Part shown: positions 13,601 through 25,600 of the stretch, piece after piece
How positions within the stretch are numbered: the first letter of the stretch is position 1
Layout: each line of letters begins with the position of its first letter
From: Ophiura sarsii
Taxonomy: Eukaryota; Echinodermata; Ophiuroidea; Amphilepidida; Ophiuridae
NCBI GenBank assembly: GCA_035610835.1
Contig: CM069455.1
Coordinates: forward strand, 22,982,264 to 23,046,263
Reading direction: 5' to 3'
DNA: 64,000 nt
Made by a program: the position numbers and the translations under genes
The notes under the pieces: generated by a model
Seen by the model: only the letters and a program-made list of their open reading frames with translations
What the model was told of the DNA's origin: nothing
Databases searched by the model: none

Positions 13601-16600
13601 TCATCGTAGACAACATAACTCAGTCATAGCCATAAAGCTTATTATAAAAGCTACACTGCAGTTTGAAGAATAGTAAATAAATAGAATCAGGATCATTGAC
13701 ATTATGGCTACTAAAGCTAAGGCAAAATCAGCCACCTCATCAAGCTCAAAAGCTAGCAGTGCGGTCAGGGAAGCTGCCTCAAAAAGGGCAGAAATGCAGT
13801 GTAGGGCGGAAGCATTGGAAAAGAGGATGCTCCTCGATATGGAAGCAATCAAGTTGGAAGAGGAGATCAGGATGAAGCTAATTGAGGTAAAAAGGAGCAA
13901 AGAGCGTTTAGAAATGCAAACTGAGATACAAGTTCAGGAGGCAAAATTGATTGCACTTCAAGAGTACGAGACCTCATCTTCGTCTTCAAGCCGTAAATCA
14001 AGCTTGTCCTCAAAATCACTCCCTGACTCCCTGAAGAAAAAGAATGTTGCTGAATGGGTAAACAAGTATGCAACGGATGATGAACAACAGCCGCCTGTAC
14101 CGCAGCAAAACAGTAACCACTATGCACACGATAATGTGCAACATCAGCCGCCTGTACAGCAACAAAACATTAGCCACTATGCACACGATAATGTGCAACA
14201 GCAGCCGCCTGTACCGCAGCAAAACAGTAACCACTATGCACAAGATAATGTGCAACATCAGCCGCCTGTACAGCAACAAAACATTAGCCACTATGCACAC
14301 GATAATGTGCAACAGCAGCCGCCTGTACCGCAGCAAAACAGTAACCACTATGCACAAGATAATGTGCAACATCAGCCGCCTGTACAGCAGCAAAACAGTA
14401 GCCACGCACAAGATAATGTGCAACATCAGCCGCCTGTACAGCAACAAAACAGTAGCCCCTATGCACACGATAATGTGCAACATCAGCCGCCTGTACAGCA
14501 GCAAAACAGTAGCCACGCACAAGATAATGTGCAACATCAGCCGCCTGTACAGCAACAAAGCAGTAGCCACTATGCACAAGATTATGTGCAACGCCAAGCA
14601 CCCGTACAGTCGCTAACCAGTTATAAGTATTATGCATTAGATGCTGCACAGTTTGGTGCACATCAGCCGCCTGTACCGCAGCTAACCAGTCATAAATCTG
14701 CACAGCTTGGTGCACATCAGCTACCTGTACCGCAGCTAAACAGTCATAAATCTGCACAGCTTGGTGCACATCAGCTACCTGTACCGCAGCTAAACAGTCA
14801 TAAATCTGCACAGTTTGGTGCACATCAGCCGCCTGTACCGCAGCTAACCAGTCATAAATCTGCACAGTTGGGTGCACAGCAGCCGCCTTTACAGCAGCAA
14901 GACAGTTATGCTTCTGATGACGTGCCGCAGCCATCTGTACTACAGCAACAAGGCAGCCATAAATATGCACCAGATAATGTGAAAGAGCCACATGCACAGC
15001 ACCAATATGGGCATGCACATGACATTGTAGAACAATACCCGCAGCAGAAATATGAGCCAAGTAAAGCATATCCCCAGTACAACGCTATGCCTCAATATCA
15101 TCATCAAGATACAGCTGTTTATGATCTAATCAAAAACCAGAATGACCTGATACAACAGCAAACACATCTCTCCAAGGCTATACTTGGCACACAAGCTCGA
15201 TCAACATTGCCTAGTAGGGACATTGCGCCATTTGGAGGTGATCCATTAGAGTATGGTCGATTCTTGAAATCATTTGAGCATGGGGTAGAGTCCAAGACAG
15301 ACAATTACAGGGAACGTATATATTACTTGGAGCAGTATACAACAGGTGAGGTGCAGCAGTTAGTAAGAAGCTTCTTCAGTGTACAACCAGCACAACGAGC
15401 TTATTTGGACGCGTGGGATGCCATCATGAACCGATATGGCAATCGACACAAGATGGCGGAGGCTTTTATGAAGAAGGCTGAGAAGTACCCAGACATTAAG
15501 AATGAAGATGAAGGTAGTCTAGGCAGTTTCTCCCTGTTCTTGATAGAGAGTAAAAATGCCATGCAGGAATTAGGTTACATTGAGGAATTAAGCCATGCAA
15601 GCAATTTAAGGATGCTGGTCAACAAGTTGCCGTATAAGCTTCGTGCTCAGTGGCGGTCAATCACCGATGACCTTATGGAAGAGAAGGGAAGAGTCGTAAC
15701 CTTTCATGACCTTTGTCGTTTTGTAGCCAAACAGCACAGAATACTATCAAATCCCATCTACGGTGATATCAATACTAAACCCAATGACGCCATGAAGAAA
15801 GGATCAAGGCCTTTTAAGAGTGGACCAAGAGTTTTGGCTTCTAGTACCAAGGAAGGAAGTAATGACAAGTGTGTTTACTGCAGCAAGGACAACCATACTA
15901 TTGCACAGTGCAGACAACTTAAAGGTAAACCAGTAGTGGAGCGGTTAGAGTTTATCAGGAAACAGAACTACTGCTTCGGGTGCTTGAAGCGAGCAGCACA
16001 TAGAAGAAAGGATTGCAGATGTAAATTGAAATGTGATGTGTGCCAGCGCCGCCATCCTACAGTACTGCATGACGATGACTACAAGCCTATGTCAGGTCCC
16101 AGCAAATATCCATCTGCTGCTCAGACTAAAGATTGTTCCAACACAACAGATGCAACAAGTGGTGTCATCGGGGCCGGAAGTAATAGACCTGCGCAAACGG
16201 TGGTATCCGTTTTAGTTCGATCTAGCACCACAGGTATTACCGTTAAAACCAACGCTCTGCTGGATGAAGGCAGCGACGCAGTGTTCTGCACAGAAGAGTT
16301 GATGTATAAATTGCATGCCGATGGGCCTAGAACACAACTCAGAGTGCAGACGCTCACTGGAGAGAGTTTGGTACCCAGTCACAAGCTTGTGAATTTGGAA
16401 GTGATGGATGGTCGTGGAGAAAATAGAATAAAGCTTCCTCAAGTGTACACATGTGCTAAGTTGCCTGCTAGCCAGTCCCACGCCCCTACTAAGGAAGACC
16501 TGAAGGCATACCCACATCTTCAAGGAGTGCCTTTACCAGAGTTTAAAGGAGATGTGGAGATCCTGATAGGGAACAATGTTCCTGAAGCGTTGGAGCCATG

Positions 16601-19600
16601 GGAGATCATCCACAGTGAGAACCAAGGTCCCTTCGCCAGCCGCACTCTGTTGGGATGGGTAGTACATGGCTTAGCCAAGGTGAATGATAGTCTGAATCCA
16701 AGTATTCCGGTGTACAGAACCATGGTTGATGAGGAGACAACAAGAAGCTTCAGAGATTTATATAATCATGATTTTCCGGAGCGCATTGTAGAAGATATTG
16801 TCAATCCATCCTTGGAAGATGAAAGATTTATGGAATTTGTAACAGCAAGCGTGTGCCAAGACGATGGACACTATCAGATTGGTCTGCCATTGAGAAATCA
16901 AGACGTACAGCTTCCAAGCAACCGTCCATTGGTAGAGCAAAGGTTAAATCACTTGAAACGGAAGCTTGCTAAGAACAAAGGTTTCAGTGACGACTATCAG
17001 ATCTTCATGGAAGATACGATGAAGAATGGATTTGCAGAGCGGGTACCTGATGAGGAACTACAGCGCGATGATGGTAGATTGTGGTATATTCCACATCATG
17101 GAGTCTATCATCCACAGAAAAATAAGATACGTGTTGTATTCGACTGTGCGGCAAGTTATAGAGGTGTATCCCTAAACCAGGAGCTATTACAGGGGCCGGA
17201 TTTAACAAGCTCGCTGTTTGGAGTCATACAACGATTCCGTCAGGATAAGGTTGCTTTGATGGCTGATATCAAGGGCATGTTCAACCAAGTACGAGTACCC
17301 AAGGAAGACAGAGATCTGCTGAGGTTTCTGTGGTGGGAAGATGGCAACATAAGCAAACCAGTCCAAGTCTACCGAATGAAGACTCACATCTTCGGCGCAC
17401 GCTCTTCACCAGCATGTGCTAACTTTGCGCTGAAGCAGACGGCTGAAGACCATAAGGACAAATATGACCAGGCAACTACAGAAACATTACGTCACAATTT
17501 CTACGTTGACGATTGTTTGCGCTCAACCTCAACAGAAGTTGAAGCCATAGATCTAGCAAATAACCTGAGATCAATTTGTCAATGTGGAGGTTTTCACCTG
17601 ACCAAGTGGCTATCAAATAGTCGACGTGTGATCAACTCAATTCCAGTGAAAGAAAGAGCAGAACAAGTGAAATTGCTAGATTTCAATGATAGTCTACCAT
17701 TGGAAAGAGCTCTAGGAGTTATGTGGTCAGTTGAAGATGACTCATTTGGTTTCAGACTAGAGAACAAAGACAAACCGCCTACACGTCGTGGAATACTCTC
17801 AATTATAAGTTCCGTATATGATCCTCTTGGATTTATTTCTCCAGCTGTTCTACCAGCCAAAGTGATATTGCAGGATCTCTGTAAACAGCAAATCGGATGG
17901 GATGAGAAAATTCCAGAAGGTCAAGATAAGCAATGGAACAAGTGGCTAATAAGCATCCCTAACATAGCAAGCTTCAGTGTGCCTAGATGTCTGCTGCCTG
18001 ATAGCTTTGACAAACCCGCTTCCATGCAACTTCATCATTTTAGCGATGCTAGTGAGATCGGATACGGCATGGTGACATATCTCAGAGCTGTGAATGTTGA
18101 GGGCAAGATCCACTGTTCATTGATCATGAGCAAAAGCCGGGTGGCACCTTTGAAGCAAGTGTCGATTCCACGGCTTGAATTAACTGCTGCAGTCGTAGCA
18201 GTAAAGGCAGATCACCAATTACAAAGAGAGCTGGAAATCCGGATTGATGATACATATTTTTGGACAGATAGTATGACAGTCTTACAGTACATCAACAGTG
18301 AAACAGCAAGATTCAAGACGTTTGTGGCAAACCGCATCGAGGTTATCAGAGATGGTTCAAGTTCAAATCAGTGGCGGTATGTGGACACATTGCAGAACCC
18401 AGCTGATGACTGCTCAAGAGGACTATCAGTCAATGACTTCCTTAAAAACCAAAGATGGCGCAGAGGTCCTGAGTTTCTATGGAAGCATGAAACCGAATGG
18501 CCTAAAACCAATTTGACAAAAGAGTCAACAGATGATAATGATCCAGAGGTGAAAAGGGTGAATGCACTGGAGATAAATGAGTTCATGACAGCCATTGAGG
18601 AGTTATACCAGCACTACTCCAGTTGGTATTCACTGAGAAAGGCAGTGGCGTTCATCCTGAAGGTCAAGCAGATTCTTCTAAACCGTGTCAGGCAGAAAAA
18701 GGTCAAGAGGCAGATGAGTGCCAGTGATAATCACATAAAGGATGCAGAAACCACTGTAGACCCATCCTTAAGAGACAAAGTTGGAACAAGGAGCAAGATA
18801 TCAGCTAATCGAAACAAGATTACCAGTCTTCTTACAGTAACAGATCTACAGGATGCTGAACGTGCCATACTGTGTCATGTGCAACGTGGTGTGTACAAGG
18901 AGGAAATAAAGGCCTTGGAAAGCACAGGTGATGACAAAGCAGGAAAGCCAAAGCAGAGACGACTAAAGGCATCTAGTCCAATTTATCGACTGGATCCGAT
19001 ACTCAAAGATGGTCTTCTTGTGGTTGGTGGTCGCCTGCAGAAGTCTGTGTTGCCAGAAGAAACTAAGCATCCAACTATTCTACCTAAGAACACCCATGTT
19101 GCTAATCTAATACTACGACATGTTCATGAAAAGACAGGTCACAGTGGCAGGGAGCATATGCTAGCTGATCTCCATCAGAAGTTCTGGATCGTTGGTGCAA
19201 ATTCAGCAGCCAGAAAGCTTATCAGCAGGTGTGTGCTGTGTAGACGTCAGAGAGCCAAGGTATCACAGCAAAAAATGGCAAGCCTACCAGCAGATCGTTT
19301 GAAGCCAGATGAACCCCCTTTTAGTTCAGTTGGCATGGACTACTTCGGGCCATTCGCAGTGAAGCAAGGTCGTAGCACTGTGAAAAGGTATGGAGTGATA
19401 TTTGTGTGTTTGACGTCTAAGGCTGTACATATAGAGAAAGCTGACAAGTTGGATACAGATGCCTGTATCAATGTAATACGCAGATTCATCTCAAGAAGAG
19501 GACCTGTGAAGAAGATCAGAAGTGATAACGGTACTAACCTTGTGGGAGCATCCAAGGAGATCCATAAAGAGATTTCAAAGTGGAACCAGTCAAGGATACA

Positions 19601-22600
19601 TGAACATTTACTGCAGAGAAACATCGATTGGGTATTTAACCCGCCAGCAGGGTCCCATTTCGGTGGCATTTGGGAGCGGCAGATCAGAACTATTCGCAAG
19701 CTGCTGTTCAACTTGCTACGAGATCACACCCTTTCAGATGAGACTCTTCAGACGCTGTTGTGTGAAGTCGAGTCAATCATGAACAGCAGGCCGTTGACAC
19801 CTGTGTCTGGAGATGCAAGTGATATGGAGGCGTTGACACCCAACCATATTCTACTCCTGAAGGCTCAGCAGAACCTTCCACCCATGAAAACCAATTCAAA
19901 GGAGAATTATGTGCAAAGGAGGTGGAAATTGGTGCAGCAACTCGCAGATATCTTCTGGCACAGATGGACAAGAGAGTATCTCCCTATGTTGCAGCAGAGA
20001 CAGAAGTGGATTTGTCCGCAGAGAAATGCAGCAATTGGGGATGTGGTATTGGTCAAAGATGAAACAATGGCGAGAAATGAATGGCCGCTGGCAAAGATAA
20101 TTGAAGTAATGCCAGGAAGCGACGGATTAGTCCGGCAAGTCAGAGTGAGAACAAGATCAACAACTCTAGTCCGTCCGGTGGATAAGTTGTGTTTACTCTT
20201 GGAAGCAGAAATGCCTGAGCAGGAGCAACCATCTGACATTGAAACGTCAAGTGACAAATGCAGTGACTCAGCATCAAAGAACGTTAAGGAGAGAAACAGC
20301 GAAGGTGCGGCTGCTAAGGGTGTAGATTTGTTCACACGGACCAGTTCCAGGAGAATTATCAAACCACCAGCGCGCCTTGATTTGTAGCAGTTTAGCATGC
20401 ACTAATGGGTAGTGTATGAATGTATGTGAACTGTGATTCCAGGATTTATAATTGGTTTGTACCAACCAGGACAGTTAGAACAATAAGGTACAGTCATCAT
20501 TATATGCATGCAGTCGTCGTTATCTGCGTGCAGTCATCAGTATATGCATGCATTCGTCGTTATCTGCGTGCAGTCATCAGTATATGCATGCATTCGTCGT
20601 TATCTGCGTGCAGTCATCAGTATATGCATGCAGTCGTCGTTATCTGCATGCAGTCATCAGTATTTGCATGCAATTGTCAGTATCTGCATGCTATCATCAG
20701 TGTCTGCGTGCAGTCGTCAGTGTCTGCGTGCAGTCTTCAGATATGCATGCAATCATAAGTATCAGCATGCAGTCATCGGTATCTGTTTGCCAATTTCATC
20801 AACAATGACATGTCGAGACTTTCTGCAATCCTGTGATGAGCATAGTTTTGCATTGCACCATGTCAGTGACATCTTTGGTACTCAATGTTTCATCAACAAT
20901 GACATGTCGAGACTTTCTGCAATCCTATGATGAGCATAGTTTTGCATTGCACCATGTCAGTGACATCTTTGGTACTCAATGTTTCATCAACAATGACATG
21001 TCGAGACTTTCTGCAATCCTGTGATGAGCATAGTTTTGCATTGCATCATGTCAGTGGTACCTTTGGTACTCAGTGTTTCATCAACAATCATGACATGTCG
21101 AGACTTTCTGCAATCCTGTGATGGCATAGTTTTGCATTGCACCATGTCATGTGAAACCATAATGCTAATGTTGGAAAACGCAGGAACTGATATATGACAA
21201 TGCAACAGTTTTCCACGTTTAAGTTTATATAGCATATTGTTGTTAACTTGTTAAGAAAAATTCAGGCAAGCTTTCGGCACTGCAATCTCACTTGGGTTTT
21301 TGAGATTTGTTTTGCGTGTAATATCCCCCTTTTTTGGCATGTTGTATCAATTATATTGCCGGTTGCTCTGTCGAAGCTTGACTGATAGATACAATGTTTA
21401 TATTCATTGTTTGTAGTTTAGACCCATAGTTATCTTTTGATTAACTCTATATAGTGTTTACAGTGCAGGTCTTAGGACGCGTGCTACATGTAGTTCTGCC
21501 TTTAAGCTCAAAACAGCTTTTGTCACTCATCATTAACAGTCATGAAGACTACTACTGCATTAGATATACTGTACAGCATGATTCAGGTTTATTCAATATT
21601 CATTTCATGCATGCATAATAGCTGTTATATTGTTCACAGGTATTTGGAAAGTATCTTTTATTACACTACCGTATTCTCTGACCTATGAGCCGCAGCTTAC
21701 AGTATAATACTCCTGTCGTTTGGGCTATATGTTTCTATGGCATGTTTTGAGTTAGTTTTTCTGCCTTGTGTTCATAACTAAATTGAGCACCCCAATTGTT
21801 TCCAATTTAGGAGTAATTGTAAGGCGTGGCATTTACAATTAGGGGCCGGAATGTTGGTGCCAATTTAAGTTTGGGTTTTGTGCTTGGACACCACCAGCTG
21901 GATTGATTAGTGAGTGTGATTAGTGCCCTCTGTTGGCAGCTTTATCTTAATGTTTACAATCTGTATTCGAGGCAATTGACCCTTGACCGTGGGAAAGTAC
22001 AAAAGCGCACATGAGATCGTCGGAGGAAAACAGTATTTTTACCATTTTAAAAGTCATTTTTATCAGCACTAAAAGTTGTGTCAGAACTCAGAAGTACCAT
22101 GATTATAAGCACTAAAAGTTGTGTCAGAACTCAGAAGTACCAGTAAGTCGCAAAATAAAGAACTAACGCCACGGCAAGTAAAATTGATGATGTATAGCAG
22201 TGTTGATTGAAATGGAATGCGTAAGAATTTTCCCGATCTTTGGCGTCGTAGTTGGGCCAATACAAGTAACTCTAAAAGGATCTTTGGACCCTACAGACAG
22301 TCTTAGAATAATTGTATCCCTGATAAAGATTGGAGTGAAATATTTTACAAGCTGTATTTTAATTGGCTATTCAAATGAGTATATATTGCAATACACCAAT
22401 CAGAACCACTGTAAGATAGGCCGGAAGTGTCCAGGGGGTTAACATAAACTTGCACTTTGAAAATAAGATATTTTTGTGCGTTTCATTTTTCGCGCTTTGC
22501 CCATTTTGAACAATTGCTTGTTTTTGATACCATTTTCACGATTTTGAGATTCCTTACATAGACCTATATACATACATACAGAATGAACCTACTGGCGCAT

Positions 22601-25600
22601 TTTTATTTTTCGCTTGTAAAAACCGGCCAGCACTTGCGTTTTATCATAACTTTCAAAACCGCACAATTTTTTTGGACTTTTTTCAACAATTCCGTGTAAA
22701 CTTCAATAAGTCTACCTAAAGCAGACGCCACAAACTGCGCCACCTAACATATGAGATACAGCCAAGTTAAACTTAAAGTATAGCTTCAGATCGAAAAGTT
22801 GAGTCGCAGCCTAAGCGTTCATCCCATAATACAACAAAATATATAAAAGATAGGGGCTCTTTTGTTCACATCCCGGGTTCAAATCCGGCTAGGTGATCTA
22901 TGAACGCTGCCAGAATGAGCATGTTACAAAAGCAAACAGCAATATATAATGATATAATGAGGTTGGTTGAGGAATCAAACCCGGGATTCCTGCCTAGAGC
23001 TTGGCCACTATGCTACACTGGATTAACTCTTTTGGCAAAGTCGTTGATAAAGTTATTTTTAGAATGGAGTTATTCAAGCATCACATTTCTTACGCGTTGC
23101 TGATCTCCATACTTCTTTCAAAATTAAAATAATGAAGCGATTAGCATTTTAAACAATGGGAATTGTTCATTAGGACATAAGCTTCTTGTAGGTGCTGTTC
23201 AATTGCTAATCGCTTCAGTATTACCTACGCTAGGGCTTTGAGAATTGAACGTGAAACGTTGCAAATTGTACGGTGGTGCCATGTCTAGAAATGGTTACAG
23301 GCCGAAATACTATGCGATGCGGGAAGATCACTAAGGCTGCTGTGCCCTGAACCTACCTTCAATAACAGTGACCAAGAAAGAGCAGCTGGCAGTGTTGCCA
23401 GATGGATCGGAATATGTATAGATGACGTTAGTAGTACCAACAGCAAAGAAACTACCAGGGTTATTAGATCGGCTGACCAGGCTCACTACACCAGAGTTAT
23501 CAGAGGTGGTGGGTTCGTTCCAATTTACGCTCAGTTGTCCGGATCCCAGAGGGATGGTGCGGCTGATGTCTTCTGGACAGGTTACGCTTGGTGGTGTGGT
23601 ATCGACTGAAATGAACAATTGGGAGGCGATTTGTTGGTAAATTTGTCTATTTTCTACATTTTGTCCTACACGATTTACCTGAAATCTAAGGTCTCAGCCA
23701 GAGACCCGTCCACCTGTCTCTGGACAGGCATAATAAGTGATTTGACGGAGGAGATATTCTAAAAAATTGTCATTGTTAGAGATGATACTAGATGGATACG
23801 CGAATCAATTTGGATTCGTAGAAAAGGAGGCGTAGACCAACATAAGTTATCCTCCAATCCTGGAATCTTTCCCACAAAGATCTCCTTCTGGACTCTAAAC
23901 TCCCTCCCCTGTCTAGGCGTCGTGATACTGCTGTTCTTTGCCATCTTTTCAAGATCTTCAACCACCTTTGTTCGTCTCCTAATCCGTACAAGCCCCATCC
24001 CAGACCCAATCTTCGCAACCTCAACAGCTGTGCCCTTTATCCCCCTTTCTGCAGACTTTCTCTCTCCAAAATGTCTTTCTATCCTTTTGCTCCCACTTTG
24101 TGGAACTATCTCCCTGATGTTGTTGTCAAGAGTACTAACATCCTTCAAGACTGCTGTTTGCCACCATCTCCTGTAGCCAGTTCCATTTGTTTCATCCGTC
24201 TGGTCCCTTTTTGTTTTTCCCTTTCATTTGTCTTGTTCCCCTTTTATGGTGTTTTTTGTTTGTTTGTCTGTCCCTTTTTATTTATTTTTGTTGTTCGGGC
24301 ATCCCTTTAATTTAGTGCTTGTCACTATTGGGTTTGTCCTGGCTCTTCAGCCTATTGTTATAAATAAATAAATAAGCACCTAATGAATGGCGACGAGGGG
24401 GCTTACCAACTCAGTCATCGTTACGACTCAGTGATCCAGAGGGCGTCATCATCCGATGACGTCATCAATAAACAGACTAGAAACACTAGCTCTGGATCAA
24501 ACACAATCCACTGAGGAAGACAACCGATGTGTTGTCGAAACCCGTATGGAAAATGAAGTAAGTTTCCTAATTGGAATTTTCGAACGAAAATTATTATCAT
24601 GTTATTGTTAGAGTTTAGTTAACTTGAAACTAGTTCGGACTGACAAATCACTGGACAAATCAAGGCTAAAGCAGTACATATTAGAACCTAATGACCCCAT
24701 ACTGGTTGCAAACAGGTTGATTTATGTTTTAAGGTCAAATTCTGGACAGGCTATTCTGATCAATTGGATGGACAGTTGCTTAACTCTGGCTAAGACCCTG
24801 CTGAAATCAGAATATCATTGTGTGTCTTATACCTGCAAAATTTGAGTAACTTTAAACTGCACCAACAACCAACTGCTAACAAGAACTGTACAATTTTCAT
24901 ATTTCCAAAGGACAATAATGTGACTGGAACACACTAACTGAAAACCTAACCAACATCACATGAACTGTGTAACAAGACTTCTAATAATAACAAAAACCAA
25001 CCAAGACTAAGCAAGAAAAGCAATCTACTGTACATGCCATGCACACATACTTCATACCTGTATGACTCCATTAGGTAATGGAGTCAAACGGGTATTAAGT
25101 ATTGGGTAGTATTTCTCCTAGAATTAGAACACTGCATGCTCATGTTTACCTTATATACGCCAGTACTACTAGTGAATGAAGCCTACGTTTTCCTGGTCTA
25201 TCTCGTGGTACGATCAAGTAGGCTATCATCAGATGGCAAAGATTTTCAAGGTAACCCTGTGGCGCGATCAGGTAGGAATGATTGGATCCCCCTCCCCGCA
25301 CCCCCCCCCCCCCCCTCCCCGCACCCCCCCCCCCCCCTCCCCCAAGTTAGGGTTAAGAAACATTCTTGTGTTCCCTTAACTCTAACCTTCCTCATCACTA
25401 CAAATCACTACTATAATTGTGGTCATAATAATTAGTTGGAACACCCTGATAATAATTAAACTTTAATGTATCCCCATTTCCACAAAATGTATACTATTCA
25501 AAACTTTGACGGAGGGCTTGAAGCCTTTGCTAGACCTAAGTAACTCGCCCCAGCCCACTGGGCAATGTTGACCCTTTCAGTATCCTGTTACCCAAAAATC

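Larger units (their letters stand above)
13082..22295 (+). mobile_element. Complete BEL/Pao LTR retrotransposon (9.2 kb)
   Basis: A full-length element: two 444-bp LTRs that look identical on reading (TG...CA ends), a 5-bp target duplication gacag (13077-13081 and 22296-22300), a 178-bp leader, one uninterrupted 2227-codon Gag-Pol frame, a 1.46-kb 3' non-coding region with two tandem arrays, and a purine-rich tract AGGGGCCGGAA directly before the 3' LTR. The identity of the LTRs and the intact frame indicate a recent insertion, possibly still mobile. There is no envelope frame. It is inserted antisense to the host gene in the H3-H2 intron. Confidence 0.95.
13009..22442. mobile_element. TTAA MITE family B, copy 1, split by the BEL/Pao element
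   Basis: TTAA at 13009 begins TTAACCCCCTGAGAACTACC; the right end CCAGGGGGTTAA finishes at 22442. Removing 13082-22300 rejoins CAGAGACAG to TCTTAGAATAATTG, matching the uninterrupted copies at 30610, 51777 and 60967. The MITE is therefore older than the retrotransposon. Confidence 0.88.

Noticed and set aside
14016..15069. 193- and 261-codon minus-strand frames inside the BEL/Pao element
   Set aside because: They are repetitive antisense readings of the Gln/Pro repeat block of Gag and have no independent support.
20420..21121. Several plus-strand frames of 63-140 codons after the end of pol
   Set aside because: They read through 20-bp and 94-bp tandem repeats in several frames; not an envelope gene.
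22868..23030. Pair of tRNA genes in opposite orientation
   Set aside because: Both are incomplete and the A-B box distance is too short; tRNA-derived SINE pieces explain them better.
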